NCBI GenBank assembly: GCA_020846715.1
Contig: JADLDK010000029.1
Location: forward strand, 1-64,000
DNA: 64,000 nt
Reading direction: 5' to 3'
From: Armatimonadota bacterium
GTDB lineage: Bacteria; Armatimonadota; UBA5829; DSUL01
The position numbers and the translations under genes were made by a program. The notes under the pieces are model-generated. The model was not told the origin of the DNA, did no database searches, and saw only the letters and a list, made by a program, of their open reading frames with translations. Below, one piece after another: positions 1 through 9,155 of the stretch (positions within the stretch are counted from its first letter, which is position 1; every line of letters starts with the position of its first letter).

Positions 1-1315
1 CACAGACGATCGCGGAAAGATACAGCACGAGCAATTGAAGCGAGCGCAAAATGGCTGGTATCCTGACAGCCTCAGGGAGTTGATTCACGAGTCGCACGGT
101 GCGAGCCAGGCCCCACACCGGGAAAACGAGTGCCGAGAGCAGCGCCAGTCCCTTGCGTCCAACGTCACCCGCAAACACGGCGGCAAACAGGACAACAACT
201 GTGATCCCAAAGGCCGCTCCAGCCGCCCCCGGTTTAAGATCAACAAACTCTGTCAACACCAGTATTACACCCGCCGCTAAGGCAATGGCCATCAGCAGTA
301 ACTCCCACCGGAGCGGATGTGGATCGCCGATGATGGACGCCGCTCCAGGGCGGTAGCCAGACTTGCGGAGTCCGCTGACAATCTCGTGGATGTAGCTGGC
401 ATTGTTCTCCAACGCAGTGGGCCCGCTCATTTCGATCAACCGGATATACAGCAGGCGTACATTGCGCTCTCGCGCCGCGCGAACGAAGCGCTCCACCGCA
501 GCGGGTTGCTGATAGTTGGCCATCTCTGAGCCCGATATGCTGTGAACGCGGATGTACCGGCCCTTCAAGAGAGTCCCCAGCTTATCTGAGCCTTTCTGCT
601 TGCTGAACTCAATATTGCCGAAGATGAGGTGTGAGCGCTCGAACCACTCCGCTGTCTGTTTCACCCCGCCGTTCCAGCCGAGCACTTCGTCTCCCGCGAA
701 AATAACCTTTTCGATGTTGAACGCCTGCATCTGCTTTGCCAGAAAACCCAGAAAGCTATCATTGACCTCGGAGAAATTGTTCACGCGGCCCACTACAGAG
801 AAGCCGAGCCTCCGTATCTGCCCAAGAATCTGGCTTTGCGTATCAAATCCGAGTGGCAGGCGCGCAATTTCTGCGGGCGGAAGGCTGAGAGGTCCGATGG
901 TTGTCCCCTGCTGAGAGCTTCCGCGGCGCTGTGGCTCCTCACTGAGAAAACCACCAGATCGGAGAGCTTCACGGATAACGCGGGAGATAAGAGCGGAATC
1001 GCAGACTATCTGATAGCGCAGTGCGCCATCTGTGGAGACCGGCTCAAGCCGCGCGGCGCCTATGTTCAGGTAGCTGCCGATCGTGCTCTGAGTGACGGCG
1101 ATACTGGTGACGCCACTGTTTTTCAGTTCGGTCAGAACATCGGTCAGACCCGGAGAGCCCGGGCGCGAAGCCAGAGACTGCACCTCGTCCAGATCAAGAG
1201 CTATCTGGACATTTCGATCAGCTTTTTCGACGGCGATTCGGCGCGAAAGAGTCGAAAATGAGCCCAGTAATCCGGGTACAAGCAAGGCAATGAACAGCAG
1301 ACGCAGGGATCTCAT
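1..1315 (-). CDS. DUF5693 family membrane protein (C terminus cut by window edge)
   Basis: This gene reads on the minus strand from an ATG at 1315 and runs off the left end of the window, with about 438 codons visible. The product starts with a single hydrophobic segment (RLLFIALLVPGLLGSF). A soluble region follows that contains phrases such as LPLGFDTQ, AGDEVLGWNGG and RLIEMSGPTALENN. The visible C-terminal part is a set of hydrophobic helices (LLLMAIALAAGVILVL, FGITVVVLFAAVFAG). This layout and wording match what I recall of DUF5693 proteins, membrane proteins of unknown role found next to polysaccharide or exopolysaccharide genes in Firmicutes and Armatimonadota. A possible ribosome site AGGAG lies about 18 nt upstream, so the start is moderately sure. 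It is probably co-transcribed with the rhomboid gene upstream, 46 nt away. Confidence 0.7.
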   Translation of the reverse strand, partial: MRSLRLLFIALLVPGLLGSFSTLSRRIAVEKADRNVQIALDLDEVQSLASRPGSPGLTDVLTELKNSGVTSIAVTQSTIGSYLNIGAARLEPVSTDGALRYQIVCDSALISRVIREALRSGGFLSEEPQRRGSSQQGTTIGPLSLPPAEIARLPLGFDTQSQILGQIRRLGFSVVGRVNNFSEVNDSFLGFLAKQMQAFNIEKVIFAGDEVLGWNGGVKQTAEWFERSHLIFGNIEFSKQKGSDKLGTLLKGRYIRVHSISGSEMANYQQPAAVERFVRAARERNVRLLYIRLIEMSGPTALENNASYIHEIVSGLRKSGYRPGAASIIGDPHPLRWELLLMAIALAAGVILVLTEFVDLKPGAAGAAFGITVVVLFAAVFAGDVGRKGLALLSALVFPVWGLARTVRLVNQLPEAVRIPAILRSLQLLVLYLSAIVC

Positions 1316-1361
1316 AGGGCCAACAACAGTCTTTCTCCTACAGGTACGCGCACCAAGTTCG

Positions 1362-2087
1362 CTACCAGCTCTTCCTTAACCTGCCTGTCCCTCTGCCTGT
1401 TTTGTGCCAACCGCCAAGCAGGATAAGCAGGATAATACCACTGGCAAAACCGCCGATATGCGCCCAGTAGGCGACTCCGCCGTCAATCTGAGCGCCACTC
1501 TGGAGATAGGCGCTTCCGATCTGTGTGAGTATCCAGATTCCAAGCATGAAAAAAGCTGGAACGCGCATGGTTGTCAGGACGAAACCGAACGGTACAAGAC
1601 AGTACACACGGGCGTTCGGATAGAGCAGAATGTAGGCTCCCAGCACTCCTGCTATGGCCCCACTGGCGCCAACTGTAGGTACAGACGATGAAGGCTCGGA
1701 GACAATGTGAGCCAGAGCTGCAAGAAACCCGGAGCCCAGATAGAAAACGAGATACTTCACATGCCCCAGCCGATCTTCAATGTTGTTTCCAAAGATCAGC
1801 AGATAGACCATGTTTCCGATGATATGCAGCCAGCCTCCATGCATGAACATGCTGGTAAAGATGGTGAGGTAAGGATCGGGGACTACCGGCGGATGCGGCT
1901 TCAAACCCGTGACATAGGCCGGCACCATCGCAAACTGCATGAGTCCGGCAAAACGGTGTGGCCCCATATCGGCAATCGCCAGCCCGTGCGCTTCCTGATT
2001 GAAAAACACGACTGCATTGATGGCCACCAGCGCCCAGGTGACGTAGGGCGTGAGTGTCGTCGGATTGTCATCTCGCAGCGGAATCAT
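1362..2087 (-). CDS. Rhomboid family intramembrane serine protease
   Basis: Polytopic membrane protein of 241 residues that cleaves transmembrane substrates within the bilayer. The nucleophile motif GASG is at residues 140-143 (Ser142), and the partner histidine is His210 in the segment AHIGGFASG. The conserved HGGWLHIIGNM stretch in the loop before the second helix is at 83-93. Six or so hydrophobic segments are visible, which is the usual bacterial rhomboid core with no extra soluble domain. The short N-terminal segment MIPLRDDNPT is typical of the family in Firmicutes, Planctomycetes and Armatimonadota. It precedes the DUF5693 gene by 46 nt in the same direction. The natural substrate cannot be told from the sequence. 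Confidence 0.9.
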   Translation of the reverse strand: MIPLRDDNPTTLTPYVTWALVAINAVVFFNQEAHGLAIADMGPHRFAGLMQFAMVPAYVTGLKPHPPVVPDPYLTIFTSMFMHGGWLHIIGNMVYLLIFGNNIEDRLGHVKYLVFYLGSGFLAALAHIVSEPSSSVPTVGASGAIAGVLGAYILLYPNARVYCLVPFGFVLTTMRVPAFFMLGIWILTQIGSAYLQSGAQIDGGVAYWAHIGGFASGIILLILLGGWHKTGRGTGRLRKSW

Positions 2088-2139
2088 TGCGTCTTGGAGA
2101 AGTTTACACTGTCAGTTGCACATCCTGCCGTCATAGAAC

Positions 2140-2180
2140 AAAGAAAACGCCTCCGCGGCTGTCAACTCCGCGGAGGCGTC
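2140..2180 (-). terminator. Rho-independent terminator after the small Cys-rich gene
   Basis: A perfect 12-bp inverted repeat (2147-2158 with 2168-2179, 9-nt loop) is followed on the minus strand by the T-rich run TTTTCTT. It lies 85 nt downstream of the stop at 2265 and before the rhomboid start, so it separates the two transcripts. Confidence 0.85.
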
Positions 2181-2264
2181 TCTCTACTTTTCTCCAGCCT
2201 GCTACAAGCAGATCAGGTGTCTTAAGACTTCTGGACTCCCATAAAAAGCGATACTATAACCCTG

Positions 2265-2594
2265 TCACTTCTCCTTCGCCGTATCATGCAGATCTGGCAA
2301 GCGGGTCAGCTCCTGCAGCTCAAAGTGAACATCTATGACTTCGTGAATATCTATGGGACCCATGCGGTCAAAGCGCTCTTTGTCGCTTTCCGTGACTTCA
2401 CAGGGCACATCCAGCAAAAGTCTCTCGTCCCACTCCTCCTGTTTGATAAACTGCTCGCCCAGGCGCTTGCAGCGAGAGCATCGAAACTTGAGCCACACGA
2501 AACTGGGTCCCGCGACTCTCAAGTAGTAGCCCTTCTGCATGACATCCTTTGCCACAACGCGGTTTCCACAGTTGCAGCGGATGTGAGTTCGCAT
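2265..2594 (-). CDS. Small Cys-rich (zinc-ribbon-like) protein
   Basis: Hypothetical protein of 109 residues. The N terminus carries CNCG (residues 7-10) and a CSRC pair near residue 39, an arrangement of four cysteines compatible with a small zinc ribbon. The rest is charged and probably alpha-helical, with an acidic C-terminal half (PCEVTESDKERFDRMGPIDIHEVIDVHFELQE). No signal peptide or membrane segment is seen, so it is likely cytoplasmic. It is a single-gene transcript, with an extended -10 promoter upstream and a strong terminator downstream. I do not recognise a named family. A role in nucleic acid or protein binding is only a guess from the cysteine pairs. Confidence 0.75.
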   Translation of the reverse strand: MRTHIRCNCGNRVVAKDVMQKGYYLRVAGPSFVWLKFRCSRCKRLGEQFIKQEEWDERLLLDVPCEVTESDKERFDRMGPIDIHEVIDVHFELQELTRLPDLHDTAKEK

Positions 2595-2651
2595 GCTCTG
2601 GCCTCCGTGCGGGGTCAGCCTCAGATTATCCCAAGATGGCCGCCCAATCAG

Positions 2652-2681
2652 ATTATAGCATAGCCGCGAGGCGCGTGACTA
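2652..2681 (-). promoter_or_regulatory. Extended -10 promoter for the Cys-rich gene
   Basis: On the minus strand TATAAT (2657-2652) is preceded by TGC, giving an extended -10 TGnTATAAT. The -35 is poor. The predicted start near 2645 leaves a leader of about 50 nt before the ATG at 2594. Confidence 0.5.
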
Positions 2682-3301
2682 TGACGGTACCTGGTGAATT
2701 TTTCTCCTTAGGTTCGAGGAGATGTCCGCGCGGCCGGCGCCATCTGAAATCTCTGCCTCCGCCATCCCGCTATCAATACTGGTTTGTGGCGCCCAGGAGG
2801 CCATTGGCACGCTTCGTGCCGGTATTATCAATGGCAGACTGTGGGGCGCGACCTCTCCGAGACGCATCCTGCTGCCTGCCAGCCGGCGGCTTGCGGGTGA
2901 AAGCCTGCTGCCTTCGGTATTGTGCATAACCCTGTTTCAGAAAAAACATCCGAATCTGTTGAAATTCGTTGTTTACAAAACTGAGGGGTATCGGTTAGTA
3001 TAGAAATGTGCTGGTGTCGATTCCTCACGTTAAGCCGCTTTTGCGGGGATCACTGAGGATCCACCTCCCGCGGAACATTTCGCTCGGCAAGGGAGCTCAG
3101 CGGCAGAGTTCAATTCTTTACCTGCTATTCGTGGGCTGCGTCTGATCTGATTTTGAATGTGGACTCAGCCGGAGATGACGCCCCCTGGCCGGACGAGTGT
3201 TAGTTCGTTTTGCGACGAGGTGTTGCGAGACGTCTCTCGAATGGTCTCCGGAGGGGGCTCCCGACAACGGAATTACACCGCACGAAATTTACTTTTCTCA
3301 C
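2682..3301. other. Non-coding stretch without a supported gene
   Basis: None of the short open frames here has protein-like composition, and I see no RNA gene. A weak plus-strand promoter-like pair (TTTACA near 2971, TAGTAT near 2996) is followed by a small GC hairpin. The 9-mer GTGAAAGCC at 2897-2905 also appears inside the 11-bp repeats near the sigH promoter. Confidence 0.4.
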
Positions 3302-3331
3302 TTGACGCCGCCGCAGGGCGAGCGATATAAT
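3302..3331 (+). promoter_or_regulatory. Sigma-70 promoter of the secreted repeat protein
   Basis: TTGACG (3302-3307), an 18-nt spacer and a perfect TATAAT (3326-3331). Predicted transcription starts near 3338, about 45 nt before the ATG at 3384. A GGAGA ribosome site at about 3371 fits that start. Confidence 0.8.
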
Positions 3332-3383
3332 AACCACAGCTACAGGTGTCTTCTGTCGGCTCTGTGGAAAGGAGAGATTCTAA

Positions 3384-4043
3384 ATGAAGAATCGGACAGG
3401 ATTTGCTCTTTTGGCAGCAACGATGGTGCTGGGGATTGCCGTCAGCGCGTCAGCTGCTCCTGTTACATCAACTATCACCCTCGGTACAGGCTGGAATATG
3501 ATTGCCCTGCCGACTGTTCCGCTCAACCCCGCTCCCGATGCGGTCCTCCAGGACCTCGCCAATGTGCAGGATGTTGACGGGAACATTGTTCGCTGGGACC
3601 CGATAAACCGATCCAATGTCCAGTTCTACTCCTTCGACCCCGAGAGCTTTGGCAATCTGCTGATTGGCGATGGCTACTGGGTGTTGAAGACCACCAGCGG
3701 GTCGCTGACCGCAAGCTATCAGGGCGTGGACGTGAGTGGCGATCATTGGATCAGCCTGCCGCGCAAGGGCTGGACTCTCATCGGCTATCCGAATAACACT
3801 CCGGCATCAAAGATCTATGATGACGTGTTGGTTACCAACGGCATCGAGACCAAGTCAATGGAAGATGCGATTGGAGCCGGATGGGTCAACGACTTTGCCT
3901 TCACATGGGACAATGGCAACCGCTCGCTTCTGTCAGTGAGTCTGAGCAGCGACGTTGGAGACCTTGTTGAATTGGAGAAGGGCAAGGGCTACTGGTTCCA
4001 GAGCAAGGTTGACAACCTGGCGCTTATCATTCCAGGTAGCTAG
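3384..4043 (+). CDS. Secreted protein with two GWN-GYW repeats
   Basis: Product of 219 residues with a clear Sec signal peptide (basic MKNR, hydrophobic core, ASA-AP cleavage near residue 25). The mature protein is two copies of a beta-rich unit. Copy one runs from GWNMIALP to GYWVLK, and copy two from GWTLIGYP to GKGYWF. Such GWN(L/M)I-xxP...GYWV units recur in surface and secreted proteins of many phyla, often as C-terminal modules. Here they form nearly the whole protein. It stands alone between a strong promoter and a strong terminator, which suggests high expression of an abundant exported or surface protein. No catalytic motif is visible and the function is unknown. Confidence 0.8.
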   Translation: MKNRTGFALLAATMVLGIAVSASAAPVTSTITLGTGWNMIALPTVPLNPAPDAVLQDLANVQDVDGNIVRWDPINRSNVQFYSFDPESFGNLLIGDGYWVLKTTSGSLTASYQGVDVSGDHWISLPRKGWTLIGYPNNTPASKIYDDVLVTNGIETKSMEDAIGAGWVNDFAFTWDNGNRSLLSVSLSSDVGDLVELEKGKGYWFQSKVDNLALIIPGS

Positions 4044-4074
4044 TCCGATCTGAACAAATTCCGTTAGGGATTGA

Positions 4075-4105
4075 AAGGCCTGTCGGAAACGGCAGGCCTT
4101 TTTTC
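4075..4105 (+). terminator. Rho-independent terminator
   Basis: The stem AAGGCCTG with CAGGCCTT is followed by a run of T residues (4099-4104), 32 nt after the stop at 4043. It closes the single-gene transcript of the secreted repeat protein. Confidence 0.9.
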
Positions 4106-4135
4106 TTGCCTGGATGACCGAGGTGTGCGGCGCCG

Positions 4136-4900
4136 CTAGGAGTGCCGGAGAGACTGAACAATAGCTGGCAGAGCACTGGCTGAAGGCTGGCGCACGTGGA
4201 CCTGCGCCAAAGCAGACAGATGCGTCTGGTTTGGGTTAAGCTCGATCACCGTCCCTCCTGCGCGCAACACGGCTTCCGCCAGGCCGTAGCCTCCACTGAC
4301 AAATCCGGAAGTGCCGACAACAAGAAGGGCGTCCGACTGCGTCGCAAAGAGCAGCGCGCGTTCGATCAGCCCTTCCGGGAGCAACTCCCCAAACCAGACG
4401 ACGCCGGGCCTCAGAAGTCCAGCACACTGACCACAGACAGGTAGATCATCCGTCTGACGAAGCAGGGCGGGGTTGATATACGCTTCGACGCGCTTTTCAG
4501 TGCCACAATGTGTGCATCTGACAGTCAACAAATCGCCGTGAATCTTGACGATTTTCTGGCTGCCGGCGCGCTCACTCAAGTCATCAACGTTCTGTGTTAC
4601 CAGCAGGAAGCGTGGGAATATCCTTTCCATCTCAGCCAGCGCCAGATGCCCTGGATTTGGCTTCACTTCCAGTAGCCGTTTCTGCCGCTCAGCATAGAAG
4701 CGCCAAACTGTCACCGGGTCTCGCTTGAAACCCTCTGGTGTCGCAACGTCCTCAACCCGATGGCCTTCCCAGAGGCCACCCTGATCCCGAAAAGTCTGGA
4801 GTCCGCTTTCCGCGCTCAGACCAGCGCCCGCAAACACCAGAATTTGACTGGCAGAGCGCAGGGCGTCAATTGCTGATTGAAGCGGTTGTTCTATGCCCAT
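4136..4900 (-). CDS. cobB: Sir2-family NAD-dependent protein deacylase (class III sirtuin)
   Basis: Sirtuin of 254 residues that removes acyl groups from lysines using NAD. Visible elements are the GAGLSAESG nucleotide loop (from residue 25), TQNVDD (102-107) and the catalytic His121 in IHGDL. The zinc cysteines are 129/132 and 156/159, and VVGTSG closes the Rossmann part. Tyr69 and Arg72 form the YxxR pair that marks desuccinylase/demalonylase-type (SIRT5/CobB-like) sirtuins, so negatively charged acyl groups are likely substrates. Length is normal for the class. The gene lies 20 nt downstream of the large glycoside hydrolase gene and may be read through with it, although a functional link is not obvious. 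Confidence 0.93.
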   Translation of the reverse strand: MGIEQPLQSAIDALRSASQILVFAGAGLSAESGLQTFRDQGGLWEGHRVEDVATPEGFKRDPVTVWRFYAERQKRLLEVKPNPGHLALAEMERIFPRFLLVTQNVDDLSERAGSQKIVKIHGDLLTVRCTHCGTEKRVEAYINPALLRQTDDLPVCGQCAGLLRPGVVWFGELLPEGLIERALLFATQSDALLVVGTSGFVSGGYGLAEAVLRAGGTVIELNPNQTHLSALAQVHVRQPSASALPAIVQSLRHS

Positions 4901-4920
4901 CCCACAATTATTCTGCTGCG

Positions 4921-7900
4921 TCAGTCGACAAAGTGAAGATGCACTCTTACTCGCTGGCCAAACGGCCCGCGGTCGACGCAGAGCATCCGCAGTGCAAGCT
5001 CTGATTCGATAAGCCCTTCTATACTGAGCTCCTGTACCGCAGACTCCTTCAAAGCAGGCACGTCGGCGCTCAAAGGCTTGCTGCCACTGTTATGAGCGTT
5101 TGTGTATCCGACGACTACGCTGCCCGTCTCTTCCCCGGCCAGCCAGGTTGCCTCCCCAGAATTAGTCAACGTTACCCTGAACTTGACTGGTTGGCCCGTG
5201 CGTACGTCAACAACTCCGTGAAGACCGTCCTGCCAGGACCCGTCCGCGGCTTGGACCTGCACGTCACTGATCTCGGCATTCAGATACTTCGGCGGATTGT
5301 CCTTTGTCCACGGTGTCCCTCCTACGGCGATGGCAGGGCAACAGCGACTGTCCGTTCCAGTCCCCGCCGTTTTGCACACCAGCCGACGCCCTTTCTTGAG
5401 CCCCGCAAGATAGTTGTCCCGAGCCTCAGCCCAGACACCGGCATAACCACTCACAAATCTATCCCGGTCGATTACAATAGCCCCATCCGCCGCCGGGAGT
5501 GCCAGCGCTTTGTCCGCCTTGCCAGACCAGTGTTGAATCACCTGCCCCGCCGGGCGCGGTTGCCCGTCCTGGCGGACAATGCCGTAGTCACTGTTTTCAT
5601 CTACGCGCAGGCCAGACGGGAACCACCAGGCCGCCGATCCATTCGCGTGCGAGCGCGTGAAGAGGTCATAGCTGCGCTCAAAATGTAGCGCCTGCCGCGC
5701 CAGAGTGTCAGGGTCGTCCGTGTCCGGCCACACGCTCTGACCGTACTCAGCCCAGAAGACTGGCTTTCCTCCCGAGACAAAACGGGCGTACTCAGTCGTG
5801 AAGCCACCGGCGAGATAGTTGTCCAACTCGCCGACGATGCCGTATCCCTCCGGTGAAATGAAGTCTAGATGCGCAGCGCCACTTGCAAGGTCCAGTGGCA
5901 TCGCTGCCGCGATCGCCATCTGCCCAGTACCTCCATACCCGGTTCGCGCACCCAGCATGTGGTTTGGATCGAGTGAGCGAATCAGTCGCGTGATTTGTCC
6001 GTATCCGCGGCTAACCATGTCATCTACAAAGCGGCGGTACGCAGCTACCATCTTCTGCCAGGGCCCATCGGTGATAAGCTGGTCGTCTGTGGGAGAGGAT
6101 AGGACGCCCGCGGCAGGGCTTCCACTGGAAAAGCCCCAGTCGTTTTGTGCTCGCGCAAGGCTCCCGTACTGCTCCTCAACCCACTCAGTCCACTGCGAAT
6201 CAAAACGTCTGCGTTGGTCCTGTCGGCCGAGATTTGGCTCCCATGCGAGATCGTAAGCAAAAACCTGCGGATTATCTTTGAGCCCAGGGGTTGACACCAT
6301 TTTCTTGACCAGGTCCAGATTTGGAGACAGAGGATTGGCGCCCTCAAAGAAGATATTTACGAAAATGTGATGCAGCCGGCAGCGTTCGAGGAAGTCGACG
6401 AGCTGTGGACCGTCGCCCGGACGCAGATACTGGATGCTGACAACGTTGACGCGCAACGCTTGCAGAACACCCAGATCCCTTTCGATGATCTCGGGATCAT
6501 AGCGCCCTGGACCCAGCCACGAATGCTGAAACTCGCGGGGCTCGGTACCGGTGATGTAACGGGGAAAGTAGTTGACGCCATTTGCGAAGAATGGGCGTCC
6601 GCGATAAGTGAACTGTCCACCATGCGCCTGAACGAAGTCTTTTGGATTATCGCCTGACACAGACAGTGCTTGGCTGATGATGTCGATCGGGCGACCGCCC
6701 GACAGGAGTACAGTCTTGAGCCGCGCAGGCCCTGACGTCAGGGTGTAAGGCACATCTGAGCTCTGCCATTTGCCTTCAGAGTGTCCGGCAATACTGAGGT
6801 CACCAGAAGCCAGTGGCCGCTCCGTCCCCTCCTGCAACAACATGGTCTGAATGCTGAGATGGGACGGGGAAGAGTTGAAGGCGCGCACGCACGCACCAGG
6901 CGACAGGCCACCGCTCGCACCGAGCGCGAACTCACCAACTCCCGCCGCACGCAGGAGCGGACCGGAAAACATGCGCGCTGTCAAATGAGCCGTCAGTTGA
7001 GCTATCTGCCTTCGCTGCTCCGGGGTCAGTGACTCAACATTCACGCCGATCCCCGCCCAGATACCTCCTTCGTACTCATCCGAAAAGTGAAGGTAGTACC
7101 ACGCCGCTGTCCCGCGCCACTGGCCGTGGTCGTCATAGGCGTCTACAACAGGGATGAACCTGGCGTGCGGCAACCCACTCTCTTCATAGCCGACACCCCG
7201 GCTTCGCCAGATGGGCATCCAGCCATGGAGATCTCCCGTCAGGGTGAAGCTCTCCGGGATAACAGCCTGATCCGAGCGCGCGCTCATCCGGCGAACACCA
7301 TCCATCTTGTACAATTTGTAAGATGGGGACAGCGTCTGCAGTTTGGGCTGCTGGATGTTCTGCTCCGGCAGAGCGCTGGCTACGCCGATATTGCGCACCC
7401 ACCAGAGATGCTCTCCGGGTGGCAATACCCCGAAGTTCTCCGCCAATCCGATGCACAGCGTCTTCGCATTGCGCAGATTCAGACGATCACCCGGGCCACC
7501 GCGACCGACGGAGTCGTTGTCAGACCAGTAATTGAAATCCGATGCGCTTAGCACATAGCGCTTCCATTTCTCAGTCACTCTCAGATCGGCTATCCAGCGC
7601 GATCCGTCTGTCTCCCGCCATTCCACATAGAGGCGCGGCGTGTGTTGGTCGCCGCGCGCTTCCAGCACTGTCAGGTCGAAGTGAGTAGGAACCTGTCCTT
7701 CGATGACCGGCGACTGATAGGTGTTCCACCCGTCAAGACGGGAGACGAAGCCAGCAAGCGCTCCGTCACGGATACTGAGGCGCTCATCAAACTCCGGGTG
7801 GTTTGTCGATCGCGCCCAATTGTGTTCGTCGCCAGCCTTGAACTCGAAAAGCAGCTTGGCGGGGGGCTTTTCTGCAGTCTTTTCGGCAGCCTCCGCAAGG

Positions 7901-8277
7901 CTTATCCACTGCCCTTCAGAGTGTACAAGTAGCGTGTCAAACGCAGGAGCGCCAACAGCCGTCAGGCAGCCACCCTCTTTGAGGTAGTGTGTAAGAGGGT
8001 CAAGCGCCGAAGCGGGGAAGCGGCGCGCGTCCGGCAGGACGAGAACGTCTGGATTTCCGGCTATCGCCTCAGTAAGCCCTTCTCTCTCCACTGAGCTGAC
8101 CGCAATTCCAGCCTCCTCCAGATGGGATCGAACACTGGCCGACCAGGCAGCGTCCGCGCTCTCCAGAAGGACTGCCCTGGCTCCACTCGCAGAGTTCACC
8201 GCCACAAGACACAGTAGACTAATGATTAGGAAGCGAAACAAAAACAGGGTGTCCAACTCTTTGCGCCCTCCCGTCAA
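4921..8277 (-). CDS. Large secreted clan GH-A glycoside hydrolase (GH42/GH5-like)
   Basis: Exported protein of 1118 residues. Residues 1-33 look like a signal peptide. Residues 35-115 resemble a Rossmann-like glutamine-amidotransferase fold of the type seen beside GH42 cores. Residues 145-300 look like a beta-sandwich carbohydrate-binding module. The (beta/alpha)8 region starts near 552 (GGQFTYRGRPFFANGVNY). Probable catalytic residues are Glu680 in DLAWEP (acid/base) and Glu844 in FWAEYG (nucleophile). Between them, at 692-717, is a segment of the form WxEWVEEQYGSLxRAQNDWG, typical of GH42-like enzymes. The C terminus (1000-1118) is another beta-sandwich. It probably attacks plant or microbial beta-glycans outside the cytoplasm; the exact substrate and family number cannot be fixed here. 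Confidence 0.8.
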   Translation of the reverse strand: MTGGRKELDTLFLFRFLIISLLCLVAVNSASGARAVLLESADAAWSASVRSHLEEAGIAVSSVEREGLTEAIAGNPDVLVLPDARRFPASALDPLTHYLKEGGCLTAVGAPAFDTLLVHSEGQWISLAEAAEKTAEKPPAKLLFEFKAGDEHNWARSTNHPEFDERLSIRDGALAGFVSRLDGWNTYQSPVIEGQVPTHFDLTVLEARGDQHTPRLYVEWRETDGSRWIADLRVTEKWKRYVLSASDFNYWSDNDSVGRGGPGDRLNLRNAKTLCIGLAENFGVLPPGEHLWWVRNIGVASALPEQNIQQPKLQTLSPSYKLYKMDGVRRMSARSDQAVIPESFTLTGDLHGWMPIWRSRGVGYEESGLPHARFIPVVDAYDDHGQWRGTAAWYYLHFSDEYEGGIWAGIGVNVESLTPEQRRQIAQLTAHLTARMFSGPLLRAAGVGEFALGASGGLSPGACVRAFNSSPSHLSIQTMLLQEGTERPLASGDLSIAGHSEGKWQSSDVPYTLTSGPARLKTVLLSGGRPIDIISQALSVSGDNPKDFVQAHGGQFTYRGRPFFANGVNYFPRYITGTEPREFQHSWLGPGRYDPEIIERDLGVLQALRVNVVSIQYLRPGDGPQLVDFLERCRLHHIFVNIFFEGANPLSPNLDLVKKMVSTPGLKDNPQVFAYDLAWEPNLGRQDQRRRFDSQWTEWVEEQYGSLARAQNDWGFSSGSPAAGVLSSPTDDQLITDGPWQKMVAAYRRFVDDMVSRGYGQITRLIRSLDPNHMLGARTGYGGTGQMAIAAAMPLDLASGAAHLDFISPEGYGIVGELDNYLAGGFTTEYARFVSGGKPVFWAEYGQSVWPDTDDPDTLARQALHFERSYDLFTRSHANGSAAWWFPSGLRVDENSDYGIVRQDGQPRPAGQVIQHWSGKADKALALPAADGAIVIDRDRFVSGYAGVWAEARDNYLAGLKKGRRLVCKTAGTGTDSRCCPAIAVGGTPWTKDNPPKYLNAEISDVQVQAADGSWQDGLHGVVDVRTGQPVKFRVTLTNSGEATWLAGEETGSVVVGYTNAHNSGSKPLSADVPALKESAVQELSIEGLIESELALRMLCVDRGPFGQRVRVHLHFVD

Positions 8278-8322
8278 TCACAATGCGAATAACCAGGCGT
8301 CCGAATCGCGCTGACGGCTACC

Positions 8323-8360
8323 ACAAAAAGCAAAAGAGGGCCTGCAATCAAGCCCTCTCG
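8323..8360 (-). terminator. Rho-independent terminator after sigH
   Basis: The stem AGAGGGC (8335-8341) with GCCCTCT (8352-8358) is followed on the minus strand by TTTTGCTTTTT. It lies 75 nt past the sigma factor stop and before the hydrolase start, so the two genes are separate transcripts. Confidence 0.8.
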
Positions 8361-8432
8361 CTTTCAATTCGCTGTCCGCCCGGCCGGCTCACCCCTCTGA
8401 AGCCGCCATACGGCCGGATCTGTCACCAGGAC

Positions 8433-9122
8433 CTAAGCAGCCTGCTCTTCGTTCATAAGCCAGCTAACAGGAGTCCCGGCCACCTTGCGCTTTATGCGAG
8501 CTAACGCATTGTCCACACTCTTGGTGTTACAGTGTAGATCCGTGGCAATCTCACGGTAGCTCTTGCCCATTTGATAACCCGCCAGCACTCGCCATTCAAA
8601 GTCGCTGAGCATCTGGCGAAGCATTGCCGACATGCGTCGGCTGTCTTCCCGGCGAAGAAGCAGCTCTTCCGGGTCTACCATATCCGGGGAGCAAAGCACG
8701 TCCGCCAGGCTCCATTCGCTGTCGGAGTCGTCCGCCGGATACTCCAGAGAAACCGAGGTGTTCAGCGGAGACTGCTTCTGGCGAGTAGCGGTCTTGATTG
8801 CGGTAATCACGTGGCGCTCTATACAGATGCGGGCAAAGGAGAGGAAGCTGATCTCCTTCTCTGAGCGATAGTCGATAATGGCCTGCCACAGACCAATCAT
8901 ACCGATCTGAAGCAGATCATCCTTCTCCGCGCCCATGAGAAAATAGGAGCGAACTTTAGTCCTAACCAGCCCGCGATACTTGTAGAGCAGATACTCCGAC
9001 GCCTTTTCTTCGCCAGCCTGGGCCCTGTCCACTATCTCGCGGTCTGATAACTGCATATAGCGCGATCTGGTACAGGGAGACAAATCCTGCACGCGTACGT
9101 CCGCCATAAGCGTCTGTGCCAT
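8433..9122 (-). CDS. sigH: RNA polymerase sigma factor, SigH (Spo0H)-like
   Basis: Sigma-70 family factor of 229 residues. Region 2 contains YRGLVRTKVRSYFLMGAEKDDLLQ, IGMIGLW and FLSFARICIERHVITAIKTATRQK. Region 4 contains FEWRVLAGYQMGKSYREIA and KSVDNALARIKRK. The wording follows Bacillus SigH closely, including the ITAIKTATRQK and DNALxRxKRK signatures. I chose the ATG at 9122, because a GAGGAA ribosome site precedes it and the conserved sequence begins soon after; an open frame upstream to 9293 adds a Cys-rich stretch that does not look like sigma factor. In Firmicutes SigH controls the transition to stationary phase. Here the regulon is unknown and no sporulation genes are visible. Confidence 0.9.
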   Translation of the reverse strand: MAQTLMADVRVQDLSPCTRSRYMQLSDREIVDRAQAGEEKASEYLLYKYRGLVRTKVRSYFLMGAEKDDLLQIGMIGLWQAIIDYRSEKEISFLSFARICIERHVITAIKTATRQKQSPLNTSVSLEYPADDSDSEWSLADVLCSPDMVDPEELLLRREDSRRMSAMLRQMLSDFEWRVLAGYQMGKSYREIATDLHCNTKSVDNALARIKRKVAGTPVSWLMNEEQAA

Positions 9123-9155
9123 GCTGCACGGTTCCTCGCAACAATCTGAGGTGGT

